From positions 1 to 24,173 of the forward strand of contig CAMLQG010000052.1 in assembly GCA_946482075.1 (NCBI GenBank): DNA of 24,173 nucleotides. The letters are read 5' to 3'. Positions 10,368 to 18,197 of this stretch are shown here, piece after piece. A model generated the notes under the pieces. The model searched no databases and was not told where the DNA came from. It saw nothing but the letters and a program-made list of their open reading frames with translations. The translations under genes were made by a program, and so were the position numbers. Each line of letters opens with the position of its first letter. Position 1 is the first letter of the stretch. This DNA comes from an uncultured Erythrobacteraceae bacterium. GTDB lineage: Bacteria; Pseudomonadota; Alphaproteobacteria; Sphingomonadales; Sphingomonadaceae.

Positions 10368-12758
10368 TCAGGCCGCATCAGATCTCGGCTTAGCCTCCGG
10401 CTTGCCCTGCCGCTCCGGAAATTCCGAGACCATCGCGCCAGCCGCCTTCGTGCCGCCGTCATCCGGCGCGAAGGCCAGCTCGCCCGAGGGCACTGCCCGG
10501 CTGAACAGGTACCCCTGCACCTGCGTGCAGCCCCGTTCGCGCAAGATCCGGAGCTGTTCGCCGCTTTCCACCCCTTCGGCTGTGGTGACGATGTTGAGAT
10601 CGTTGGCGAGCGAAATCACCGATTGCACGATCGCATCGCAATCCCCGCGCTTGGTCAGCTCGTCGACAAAGCTCCGATCGATCTTGATCTTGTCGAACGG
10701 AAACGTCCGCAGGTAGTTCAGCGACGAATAGCCGGTCCCGAAATCGTCCAGCGTGATCCGCACGCCCAGCGCGCGCAATGCATTCAGCTGGTCGAGCACC
10801 TTTTCTGCATTCTTGATCAGCACGCTTTCGGTGATTTCCAGTTCGAGCCGGCGCGGTGCGACGCCGCTGGCCGCGAGCGCATGGGTGACCACGGACACCA
10901 ACCGGCCATCGCCAATCTGCACCGGTGACACGTTGACGGCCACGGCCAGGTGATCCGGCCAGGCCGCGGCATCGGCAATCGCCTGGCGGATGACCCATTC
11001 GCCGATCTCCACGATCATCCCGGTCTCTTCCGCCAGCGGGATGAAGTCCGTCGGCATGATCATGCCGCGCTGCGGGTGGTTCCAGCGCAGCAGCGCCTCC
11101 ACCCCGCAAGCTTCGCCTGAATCGAGATCGATCTGGGTCTGGTAGTGCAGCGCCATCTCGCCGCGCTTGATCGCATGGCGCAGGCCCACTTCCAGTTCCC
11201 GGCGTTCGGTCATCCGGCGTTCCATGCTCGCATCGAAGACCGAGATTCCATTCCGCCCGCCCGTCTTCGCTTCATACATCGCGAGATCGGCCGCGCGCAG
11301 GAGCGTTTCGGTCGTCTCGCCATGCTCCGGCGCAAAGGCCGCGCCGATGCTGGCCCCGATCGGCATGGCCTGGCCGTTCACCGTGATCGGCTGGCTCAGC
11401 AGTTCGAGGATGCGGTGGCCGATCTGCAGAGCCGCTTCGCGCGACGGCAGGGTGGAAAGCAGCACGGCGAATTCATCCCCGCCCAGACGGGTCACCATGT
11501 CGCCCGCGCGGACGACCTTTTCCAGTCTGCGGCTTACTTCCACCAGCACGCGATCGCCGGCCTCGTGCCCATGCGTGTCATTCACATCCTTGAAGTGATC
11601 GAGATCGATGAACAGCAGGCAGGCCGTTCCGTCCTCGCTCACACGGCCGATCGCACGGTCCAGCGTGGCGTTGAACAATGTGCGGTTCGGCAGATCCGTC
11701 AACAGGTCGTAATGCGCCATATAGGCGACCTTCTCTTCCGCGATGCGGGTGCGCGTCACATCGGAGATGAAGCCGCGCCAGCCGGTCATCTTCCCGGCAC
11801 GATCATAGACGGAGCGCACGCTGACGGACCACCATGCGCGCTCGCCATTGATCTCCAACGCGTGGACCTTGTTGCGGCCCGGTTCCCCAAGAATCCCGCG
11901 CTTGACGCCTTCGGCGAGCTCCGGCGTCGGGATGAACAGATCGGCAAGCGTCATCGTCTCCAACTCGGCGGCGGTCCGGCCGGCGGCAGCGCAGAAACGC
12001 GCACTCGGGTCCACGATCAGGCCGGCGATGTCGCATTCGAACAACCAGTCGCTGCCCTCCTCGTCATACTGGTTGAGGAGCAGGCGGATCGTCTCGTTCG
12101 ATTCCACCAGTCGCCGCGTGCGGATGCGGCGCGTGGCGAACAGGTAATAGAGATTGTAGATCGACCAGTGGAGGAAGGAGGCGAGCACCAGTACAGCCAC
12201 GGCCACCGGAGCGGCGCCGGCGCCCTCGCGCACCAACAGGCCGAACAGGAGAGCGACACCGGAACCGAGGCACGACGCCAGAGCCAGATGCGGCAGCGAC
12301 AGCACGCCGATGCCGTCGATCACCATCATCACGACGGCCATGGCGACAAGGCCCTGCAAGCTCGCTTCCGGCGCGATCATCAGGCCCCATGCCAGCACGA
12401 CGGACCACCCCAAGGCGCGCGCCACGATGATGACGGCGCGGCGGCGCAAGCTGGTCTCCTGGTCGCAATCCGCTGCCCTTTCACTGCGGCGGACCGCGAA
12501 CTGCGCCACCATGAACCACATCCAGCCGATCCAGACGAGGAGCGTGAAGGGCAGGCTGGTGGCGGGACCGACCAGGCATAGCAGCAGTCCGAGACGCAGG
12601 GCTTCGAGCAGAGACAGCGGGAACGAGCGCAGGTAATCCGCCCGGCAGCGCGCGAACCAGTCGCGCTCATGCGGTTCCACCGGATGGCGAGTAAGCGCCA
12701 GCAGCGTGAACGGCGTCTTCCGGATCAGCTCGTGGCCGACCGCGCGAAAACCGGACAT
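10368..12758 (-). CDS. Membrane PAS-GGDEF-EAL protein (cyclic-di-GMP turnover)
   Basis: A 796-aa signalling protein that can make and/or degrade cyclic-di-GMP. About residues 48-206 contain five or six hydrophobic helices, followed by a PAS sensor region (about 225-340). The GGDEF cyclase domain (about 345-510) has intact GGDEF at 426-430, the metal residue D385 and an RxxD inhibitory site at 417-420. The EAL phosphodiesterase domain (about 525-770) has E554-A555-L556, N609, E641, D671-D672, K692, E728 and Q748. Both catalytic sites therefore look functional. The start is the ATG at 12758, six nt after AAGGAG; the frame extends 12 codons further without a ribosome site. It is monocistronic and converges on katG. 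The signal sensed is unknown. Confidence 0.95.
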   Translation of the reverse strand: MSGFRAVGHELIRKTPFTLLALTRHPVEPHERDWFARCRADYLRSFPLSLLEALRLGLLLCLVGPATSLPFTLLVWIGWMWFMVAQFAVRRSERAADCDQETSLRRRAVIIVARALGWSVVLAWGLMIAPEASLQGLVAMAVVMMVIDGIGVLSLPHLALASCLGSGVALLFGLLVREGAGAAPVAVAVLVLASFLHWSIYNLYYLFATRRIRTRRLVESNETIRLLLNQYDEEGSDWLFECDIAGLIVDPSARFCAAAGRTAAELETMTLADLFIPTPELAEGVKRGILGEPGRNKVHALEINGERAWWSVSVRSVYDRAGKMTGWRGFISDVTRTRIAEEKVAYMAHYDLLTDLPNRTLFNATLDRAIGRVSEDGTACLLFIDLDHFKDVNDTHGHEAGDRVLVEVSRRLEKVVRAGDMVTRLGGDEFAVLLSTLPSREAALQIGHRILELLSQPITVNGQAMPIGASIGAAFAPEHGETTETLLRAADLAMYEAKTGGRNGISVFDASMERRMTERRELEVGLRHAIKRGEMALHYQTQIDLDSGEACGVEALLRWNHPQRGMIMPTDFIPLAEETGMIVEIGEWVIRQAIADAAAWPDHLAVAVNVSPVQIGDGRLVSVVTHALAASGVAPRRLELEITESVLIKNAEKVLDQLNALRALGVRITLDDFGTGYSSLNYLRTFPFDKIKIDRSFVDELTKRGDCDAIVQSVISLANDLNIVTTAEGVESGEQLRILRERGCTQVQGYLFSRAVPSGELAFAPDDGGTKAAGAMVSEFPERQGKPEAKPRSDAA

Positions 12759-12851
12759 ATTCCACTCCTTCCGCATCCCGATGCAGAGGTCCAACAGAAA
12801 GTGGCGGCCCGGCTTATAGCGACAAGAATTTGGGATGCTTTCCGAATAGAT

Positions 12852-12921
12852 ACCGTTAACCGGTGTTTATATCGTTAATAACGAGTACCGGATTATGTGT
12901 TCATCTTTGAACAGATGTTCG
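12852..12921. promoter_or_regulatory. Cluster of palindromes upstream of the GGDEF-EAL gene
   Basis: The 273-nt gap 12759-13031 is AT-richer than its surroundings and holds no supported gene apart from a five-codon frame. It contains ACCG-TTAAC-CGGT (12852-12864), CGTTA-A-TAACG (12873-12883), and overlapping half-sites TGTTCA-TCTT-TGAACA-GA-TGTTCG (12898-12921). A small CTGCA-TTT-TGCAG hairpin with TTTT soon after lies at 12923-12942. These are candidate operators for the divergent GGDEF-EAL and SDR genes; no regulator is identified. Confidence 0.35.
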
Positions 12922-12972
12922 TCTGCATTTTGCAGGCCTTTTCACGATCCGTCGCATTTTCCGATAAAAAAG

Positions 12973-12997
12973 GGAACAGTGTACAGGTCCGGCTGTT
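12973..12997 (+). promoter_or_regulatory. Possible EcfG (general stress sigma) promoter
   Basis: GGAAC (12973-12977) is followed after 16 nt by TGTT (12994-12997), close to the alphaproteobacterial EcfG consensus GGAAC-N16/17-CGTT. The downstream SDR resembles stress-induced YghA-type dehydrogenases, which fits. A caution: a start site 7-9 nt after TGTT would fall inside the AAAGGAG at 13001-13007, so the promoter and that ribosome site may not be used together. Confidence 0.4.
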
Positions 12998-13017
12998 CGC
13001 AAAGGAGTCGCCATAGA

Positions 13018-13035
13018 ATGGACTACTCCCGATGA
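13018..13035 (+). other. Five-codon leader frame (MDYSR) overlapping the SDR start
   Basis: ATG at 13018 follows AAGGAG by 10 nt and reads five codons to a TGA that overlaps the SDR ATG at 13032 as ATGA. The SDR itself has no ribosome site at a usable distance, so reinitiation after this mini-frame would explain its translation. This is an inference from spacing only. Confidence 0.3.
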
Positions 13036-13883
13036 CCCAAACCGCTCCGATGATCCACGAGGATGGACTGCCCGGCCATGAAAGCCGTCTTGAACCCAAA
13101 CCCGACTGGGAACCGCGCTATCCCGGGTCGGGCAGACTGGCGGGCAAGATCGCGCTCATCACCGGCGCCGACAGCGGCATCGGCCGCGCGGTTGCGGTGT
13201 TGTTCGCGCGCGAAGGCGCGGACATCGCGATCTCCTATCTGTGCGAACATGACGATGCCCGCAAGACCGCCGAACTGGTTCGGGCCGAAGGCCGCGAAAG
13301 CATGATCTTCGCGGGCGATCTCGGCAAGAACGAGGTCTGCGACGAACTGGTCGCGCGTGTTGTCGACATTTTCGGCCGGATCGACATCCTGGTCAACAAT
13401 GCCGGGGAACAGCATCCCGACAAGGATATCGAAGACATCACCGAGGACCAGCTCCGGCGCACGTTCCAGACCAATATCTTCGCGATGTTCTTTCTCACCC
13501 AGGCCGCCAGACCCCATCTCGGGGCCGGTTCCAGCATCATAAACTGTACATCGGTCACGATGTATCAGGGCTCCGAGGAACTGCTGGACTATTCGAGCAC
13601 GAAAGGCGCGATCACCGCCTTCACTCGCTCGCTCAGCGAAAACCTGGTGAAGGACGGCATCCGCGTGAACGCGGTGGCGCCCGGCCCGATCTGGACCCCG
13701 CTCAACCCGTCCGGCGGCGCCAGCAAGGAGAAGCTCGAACATTTCGGGGAAGGCACGCCCATGGGGCGCCCCGGCCAGCCCAACGAAGTCGCGCCGAGCT
13801 TTCTGTTTCTGGCGTGCGATGACGCGAGCTATATGAGTGGGCAGGTGCTGCACCCGAATGGCGGAACTATCGTCGGGAGCTAA
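13032..13883 (+). CDS. SDR family oxidoreductase (YghA / general-stress-protein-39 type)
   Basis: This 283-aa short-chain dehydrogenase has the roughly 40-residue N-terminal extension typical of the YghA group. The cofactor loop is TGADSGIG (44-51), NNAG is at 122-125, and the catalytic residues are S174, Y187 and K191 (YSSTK). The fold is complete through the C-terminal GQVLHPNGGTIV. The physiological substrate of this group is uncertain; small aldehydes or sugar alcohols have been suggested. The ATG at 13032 overlaps the stop of a five-codon leader frame, and a later ATG at 13050 also lacks a clear ribosome site. It is divergent from the GGDEF-EAL gene and convergent with the MgtC-like gene. 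An EcfG-type promoter may place it in the general stress response. Confidence 0.93.
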   Translation: MTQTAPMIHEDGLPGHESRLEPKPDWEPRYPGSGRLAGKIALITGADSGIGRAVAVLFAREGADIAISYLCEHDDARKTAELVRAEGRESMIFAGDLGKNEVCDELVARVVDIFGRIDILVNNAGEQHPDKDIEDITEDQLRRTFQTNIFAMFFLTQAARPHLGAGSSIINCTSVTMYQGSEELLDYSSTKGAITAFTRSLSENLVKDGIRVNAVAPGPIWTPLNPSGGASKEKLEHFGEGTPMGRPGQPNEVAPSFLFLACDDASYMSGQVLHPNGGTIVGS

Positions 13884-13886
13884 AGC

Positions 13887-13943
13887 CTGTCCTGTTAAGC
13901 GGAGACACGAACGGCAATAGGAGCTTCAATCCAAGCAGGACAG
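13887..13943. repeat. Inverted repeat between convergent SDR and MgtC-like genes
   Basis: CTGTCCTG (13887-13894) is exactly inverted as CAGGACAG (13936-13943), with a 41-nt spacer. It fills the gap between the SDR stop and the MgtC-like stop. The loop is long for a terminator and no T-tract follows, so its role is unclear. Confidence 0.4.
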
Positions 13944-13946
13944 ACG

Positions 13947-14465
13947 CTAGTCACGGTCTTCGTCCGGCGGATCGGCCGGGGCGATGGCGCCTCGCCGGTT
14001 CGGCATCGAAGCCTCTTCCGGCGGCCCCTTCTTGTCTTTGGTCCAGCCCATCCGGCGTTCCAGGATCGCGAGCGCGGTCAACAGCGTCAACGCGATCAGC
14101 GATCCGGCAAGGACAAGCACATATTGTCCCGCACCCGCCGTTATCCCTACAGCCGCAGCCATCCACAGGCTGGAAGCCGTGGTCATGTTCCTGACATCTC
14201 CGCCACGCACGAAGATGAGGCCTCCGGCGATGAAACCGATTGCCTGGGCCAGTCCCTGGATCACTCTCACCGGATCGCTCTCGGCGTAGCGCGCAGACAG
14301 TTCGATGGCGGAAAGAGTCAGCATCGCGGAACTCAGCGCCACCAGCCCGTGCGTGCGCAGGCCGGCATCATGACCGCCGCGCTCCCGTTCGAGGCCGAGC
14401 GCCAGGCCGAGTATCGTTGCCAGGGCCAGCCGAGCCAGCGTCGTACCGAGATCGTTCTCCGACAT
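13947..14465 (-). CDS. MgtC/SapB family membrane protein
   Basis: A 172-aa inner-membrane protein. The family's conserved core is visible near the N-terminus: TILGLALGLERERGGHDAGL followed by RTHGLVALSSAMLTL, then AIGFIAGGLIFVRGG and TTASSLWMAAAVGI, giving four or five hydrophobic helices. The C-terminal soluble domain of true MgtC is absent; the tail is a short charged, proline-containing stretch. MgtC itself affects growth at low magnesium and ATP synthase in pathogens, but small MgtC/SapB proteins like this one have no settled function. The ATG at 14465 gives MSENDLG but has a poor ribosome site. An in-frame GTG eight codons upstream sits better behind AGGA and could be the real start. It is divergent from the GntA-like gene. 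Confidence 0.9.
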   Translation of the reverse strand: MSENDLGTTLARLALATILGLALGLERERGGHDAGLRTHGLVALSSAMLTLSAIELSARYAESDPVRVIQGLAQAIGFIAGGLIFVRGGDVRNMTTASSLWMAAAVGITAGAGQYVLVLAGSLIALTLLTALAILERRMGWTKDKKGPPEEASMPNRRGAIAPADPPDEDRD

Positions 14466-14493
14466 GCCCTGACTACCAGCGAGACGCACGAGC

Positions 14494-14534
14494 GTTCCTG
14501 GATGGAACCCGATCGGGACGGGATGATTGTTCCA
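14494..14534. promoter_or_regulatory. Half-site cluster in the divergent MgtC-like / GntA-like region
   Basis: GTTCC-TGGAT-GGAAC (14494-14508) is a short palindrome, followed by the perfect palindrome CCCGATCGGG (14508-14517) and another GTTCC at 14529-14533. TGGAAC and GTTCCA also form a wider inverted pair (14503-14534). The arrangement could be an operator for both divergent genes. It does not match the EcfG spacing. Confidence 0.35.
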
Positions 14535-14568
14535 GAGCCTGCTCGGAAAAGTTTTATGGAGCGTTTTT

Positions 14569-15249
14569 GTGAGTTTGCTCGTCAAGGATCCTGCGAGGTT
14601 GACGCGGGATCTCTTCGAAAAGATCGGTGAGAACGACTTTCCCTGTGTCGGCGCCAAATCGGCCAGGGCCAGGGGAAGCCTGAAAGTCGTGCCCTGCCAT
14701 TCGCTCACCAGCGCCTGGGACGATCTGCGCATTCATCGCGAGCTGCTGGACTGGGTCGAGGCCTATCGCAAGGCTCCGGCTGGACTGCGCAGCCTGGCCG
14801 TGGTCTTCGAAGGACCGGGGGAGCTCTCCGAGATCGAATTCGAACAGGCGATGTGGAACCGCCTGCAATCCTTCGCCGACAAGGATCACTGGCTGGGCCA
14901 GCCTTATGACGCGCGGGTCAGCGCCGATCCCGGCAATCCGCATTTCTCGCTGAGCTTCGGCGGGGAAGCTTTCTTCATCGTCGGGCTCCACCCCCATGCC
15001 TCGCGCCCGGCAAGGCGGTTCGACTATCCGACGCTGGTGTTCAACCTGCACGACCAGTTCGGGAAGCTGCGCGAGGAAGGCCGCTACGAGAAGATGCGCA
15101 GCACGATCATCGAGCGTGACCGCAAGCTCGCCGGCTCGGTCAACCCGATGCTCGCGCGGCATGGCGAGGTGAGCGAAGCGCGGCAATATAGCGGGCGCGA
15201 AGTGGCGCCGGACTGGCAATGCCCGTTCCGCGATCCCCGCAAGGCATGA
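14569..15249 (+). CDS. YqcI/YcgG family protein, GntA-like heme-dependent N-oxygenase
   Basis: A 226-aa protein of the FPC/CPF-motif family. FPCVGAKSA lies at 24-32 and WQCPF near the C-terminus (218-220), with the family's TSAWDDLRIH, HFSLSFGGEAFFIVGLHPHASRPARR and HGEVSEARQYSGR blocks between. The characterised relative GntA of guanitoxin biosynthesis is a heme-dependent N-hydroxylase acting on a cyclic guanidine. By analogy this enzyme may hydroxylate a guanidino or amino nitrogen; the substrate is unknown. The GTG start at 14569 follows GGAG by 7 nt and fits family length better than the in-frame TTG at 14527. Its TGA overlaps the ATG of the DUF1989 gene (ATGA), showing translational coupling. 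Confidence 0.9.
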   Translation: MSLLVKDPARLTRDLFEKIGENDFPCVGAKSARARGSLKVVPCHSLTSAWDDLRIHRELLDWVEAYRKAPAGLRSLAVVFEGPGELSEIEFEQAMWNRLQSFADKDHWLGQPYDARVSADPGNPHFSLSFGGEAFFIVGLHPHASRPARRFDYPTLVFNLHDQFGKLREEGRYEKMRSTIIERDRKLAGSVNPMLARHGEVSEARQYSGREVAPDWQCPFRDPRKA

Positions 15250-15836
15250 CGAGGACGGAAATCCCGCCTCGCAGCGGCACGGCGTTCCGTCTCGCGAGGG
15301 GACAGGTGCTGTGCGTGATCGACCCGCTGGGCGGACAGGTCAGCGATCTCATTGCCGTCAATGCCGGGGACAGTGGCGAAATCCTCTCCAACGGGCGAAC
15401 CTTCGACTATGAGGAGACGATCAGGCTCACCACCGGCAACCGGATATGGTCCAACCGCTCGAACCCGATGCTGGAGATCGTTGAGGACAGTGTCGGCTGC
15501 CACGATTTCCTGCTGACCCCATGCAGCGAGGCGACATTCCGCCATTTCTATCCGGACCAGCCGATGCATCGCGGCTGCTTCGGCAATCTCGTCGCAGCGC
15601 TGAAGCCTTATGGCGTGAAGCCCGACGCGATCCCTACCGCGTTCAACCTGTTCATGAACGTGCCGCTGGATGGCGCCAGCGGGCGACTGAAAGTGCTGCC
15701 CCCGCTGAGCAAGCCCGGCGATTTCATCCGCCTGCGCGCACTAGTGGATCTGGTGATTGGGCTGACGGCCTGCTCGGCCTACGATTCCAACGCCGGCACG
15801 TTCAAGCCGATCCATTACGCCGTCGAAAGCGACTGA
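15246..15836 (+). CDS. DUF1989 / urea carboxylase-associated family protein
   Basis: A 196-aa protein covering a complete DUF1989 domain. Visible family features include GQVSDLIAVN (about 30-39), RTFDYEETIRLTTGNRIWSNR and GCHDFLLTPCSE (84-94), with further cysteines at 111 and 176. C85/H86, C93 and C111 are probable metal ligands. Some DUF1989 paralogue pairs (CgdA/CgdB) are carboxyguanidine deiminases in guanidine breakdown, but a single gene beside a YqcI/YcgG gene is a different, poorly understood arrangement. The ATG at 15246 overlaps the upstream TGA by 4 nt. The upstream reading adds nine codons from the other gene and is unlikely. A hairpin terminator follows at once, so the two genes form a closed two-gene unit. 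Confidence 0.92.
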   Translation: MTRTEIPPRSGTAFRLARGQVLCVIDPLGGQVSDLIAVNAGDSGEILSNGRTFDYEETIRLTTGNRIWSNRSNPMLEIVEDSVGCHDFLLTPCSEATFRHFYPDQPMHRGCFGNLVAALKPYGVKPDAIPTAFNLFMNVPLDGASGRLKVLPPLSKPGDFIRLRALVDLVIGLTACSAYDSNAGTFKPIHYAVESD

Positions 15837-15838
15837 GC

Positions 15839-15868
15839 CGGCGTTGGCCAAAACGCCGCTCGATTTTT
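15839..15868 (+). terminator. Intrinsic terminator after the DUF1989 gene
   Basis: CGGCGTT (15839-15845) and AACGCCG (15852-15858) form a perfect 7-bp stem with a 6-nt loop, three nt past the stop codon. CTCGA and then TTTTT (15864-15868) follow. The 5-nt gap before the T-tract is slightly long but usable. Confidence 0.65.
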
Positions 15869-15955
15869 GACTATCTCCCCCGGCCGGTGGCGGCTGCGGC
15901 GCTCCATGGTATCGTTCCCGCCATTACAACGCGCGATGATGGAGAGGATCGCGAC

Positions 15956-18104
15956 ATGGTGACAAGGCAGGTTTCATCCTTCTGCCGCATCTGCCTGGGC
16001 GGCTGCGGCACCGTGCTGGAGATCGGCGAGGATGACCGCATCCTCAAGATCCGGGCCGACAAGGACAACGAACTCACCGATGGCTATGCCTGCTTCAAGG
16101 GGCTGCAGGCCGAAGAAGCCCATCACGGCCCCGCGCGCATCCTGCCGCCAGCCGGACGGCAGCTATGCGGAAATCGGGCTGGAACAGGCGCTGGACGAGA
16201 TCGCCGAGAAGCTCGGCAAGATCATCGAGGCGAACGGGCCGGAAGCGCTGGGCGTGTTCTGCGGCAATGGCGGAATCTTCAATTCGACCGCGGAAGGCAT
16301 GCACCGCTCCTTTCTGGCATCGATGGGATCGGATCAGTATTTCTCCACGCTGACGATCGACCAGTCCGCCAAATACGTGTCTTTCGGCCGGATGGGCGGC
16401 TGGGCGCCGGGCCTGCCGGATTTCGACAGGATGGACACGGCCCTGCTGGTGAGCGTCAATCCGCTCGTCTCCCACGGGGGTTACGGCTTCCTCACCGCCG
16501 ATCCGGTGAAGAATCTCAAGCGGGCGAAGGCGCGTGGGCTGAAGCTGATCGTGATCGATCCGCGGCGCACGGAAACCGCCAAGTTCGCAGACATCTTCGT
16601 CCAGCCGATCCCGGGGCAGGACGCTGCGGTGATAGGCGGGATCATCCGCATCATTCTGGAGGAGGGGTGGGAAGACAAGGCCTTCTGCGCTGATCATATC
16701 GACCCGGAAGGGCTCACTCGCCTGCGGGAAATGGTGGCGCCCTTCATCGAGGATTACGTGGTGTCCCGCGCCGGCATCCTGCCCGGCCAACTGCGCGAAG
16801 TGGCGCAGGCCTTCGCGCGTGACTGCAAGGTCGGCGGCGCAGGCTGCGCTACGGGCATCAACATGATCCCCTATTCCAATATGACCCAGCATCTGCTGGA
16901 CGCGCTGAACGCGATCTGCGGGCGCTATCTGCGCGAAGGCGAGCCGGTCCACCGGCGCAATGTCTTCTCTCCGCCCTCAGACGTGCTTGCCATGGTCGTG
17001 CCGCCGATGCGCCCATGGGAAGCGGACGGGCCCAGCCGCGTCAGGGGCACGCGCCTGCTCTATACCGAACGGCCCACCGGCACGCTGGCGGACGAGATCC
17101 TCACGCCGGGCAGGGGCCGCATTCGTGCGATGATCTTCGATGGCGGTGATCCGATGAGCTCGTTCCCCGACCAGAAGAAGGTGGCCCGCGCGCTCGACGA
17201 TCTCGAACTGTCCGTCACGATCGACTGCTGGCCGAGCGCGACGGCCAAGCGCGTCGATTATGTCATCCCGCCCTTCATGCAATATGAGCGGGCAGACATG
17301 TCGATGGATCTGGCCGGCTATGGCCTGTGGCCGCGCGGCTGGGCGCAATACACGCCTGCCCGGCTGAGCGCCCCGCAGGGCTCGGAACTGGCGCATGACT
17401 GGTACGTGTTCTGGTCCATCGCCAAGCGGCTGGGCAAGGTGATCTCCTATCTCGGCAAGGAAGAGCTCGACATGGAGACCGCGCCCGTCTGCGACGATCT
17501 CCTGGCGATCCGGCTGAAAGGCGCGGTCATCACGCTCGACGAACTGAAGCAATATCCCCACGGCCACGATTTCGGCACGGGCGACCAGATTGTCCGACCC
17601 GCGCCGGAAGGCATGTCGGGGCGGTTGGACGTGATGCCGCCCGATGTCGCCGCCGAATTCGCGGGATTCACTGCGCGGGACGACCGGCCCGGCCATATCG
17701 AACGCGATGGCAAGTGGTACACGCATCTCCTCGCATCCCGCCGGCAGCGGAATTTCTTCAACAGCAACGGCGTGTTCTTGCGCACCACGCGGAAACGCGA
17801 TCCGTTTAATCCGGCCTATCTAAGCCCTGGCGATCTGGCGGAACTGGGGCTCGTCCCAGGACAGAAGGTCGAACTGGAATCCGCCTTCGGCCGTACCGTG
17901 GCGGTGGCCGAGGAAGACCCGGATCTCCGCAAGGGCGTGGTCACGCTGGCCCATGGCTGGCCTGGCGATCCGGACGGCAATCGCGGGCCGGAGGAAGTGG
18001 GATCGAACGTCAACAACCTGATCGACACCGACCGGCATGTGGAGCCGATCAACGCGATGCCGCACATGTCGGCCGTGCCTGTGAACATCAGGGCATTGGG
18101 GTGA
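15956..18104 (+). pseudogene. Molybdopterin-dependent oxidoreductase, frameshifted as read
   Basis: A large molybdenum (bis-MGD) oxidoreductase of about 715 aa. The ATG at 15956 has AGGA 7 nt upstream. The N-terminal segment carries a complete [4Fe-4S] motif, C10-x2-C13-x3-C17 and C46 (YACFKG), and reads well to HHGPARIL near 16143. The frame then goes wrong, and the protein continues from QPDGSYAEIGLEQ (about 16150) in the +1 frame to the stop at 18102-18104. That part holds the molybdopterin core (GGYGFLTADPVKNLK, IVIDPRRTETAKFADIF) and the C-terminal dinucleotide-binding domain (VVTLAHGWPGDPDGNRG). The junction looks like loss of about 11 nt, or any 3n+1 gain or 3n+2 loss. It is either a real inactivation or a sequencing error; the rest shows no decay. 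Substrate unknown. It ends just before a REP-like repeat. Confidence 0.85.
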
Positions 18105-18112
18105 CCTTTTCT

Positions 18113-18193
18113 CGTCACCCCAGCGCAGGCTGGGGTCTCTATCGGATAGGTGGTCCGTCGATCACAGAGATCCCAGCCTGCGCTGGGATGACG
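18113..18193. repeat. REP-like inverted repeat, family A copy 2
   Basis: Two 28-nt arms (18113-18140 and 18166-18193) are inverted copies differing at two positions, with a 25-nt spacer. Each arm contains its own CCCAGC-GCAG-GCTGGG hairpin. It sits 9 nt after the molybdoenzyme stop and 4 nt before the convergent SDR stop, a position that suits a two-way terminator. The right arm matches the copy 1 left arm exactly. Confidence 0.88.
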
Positions 18194-18197
18194 GGTG

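Noticed and set aside
12898..12921. LexA (SOS) box
   Set aside because: The alphaproteobacterial box is GTTC-N7-GTTC. Here the two GTTC words are 14 nt apart and neighbouring genes are not SOS genes.
14556..14630. 24-codon frame (MERFCEF...) upstream of and overlapping the GntA-like gene
   Set aside because: It overlaps a well-supported gene in another frame and has no ribosome site of its own; the GGAG belongs to the GTG at 14569.
16032..16150. Internal ATG at 16032 as the true start of the molybdoenzyme
   Set aside because: Residues from this ATG to about QPDGSY are the wrong-frame reading of the Fe-S segment; the other frame shows the cysteine motif, so the gene starts at 15956 and is frameshifted.
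15521..16693. 390-codon frame covering the end of DUF1989, the gap and the start of the molybdoenzyme as one protein
   Set aside because: Its first part is out of frame with DUF1989 and crosses the terminator hairpin. Only residues from the ATG at 15956 to about 16143 are real, and the remainder is the wrong frame after the shift.
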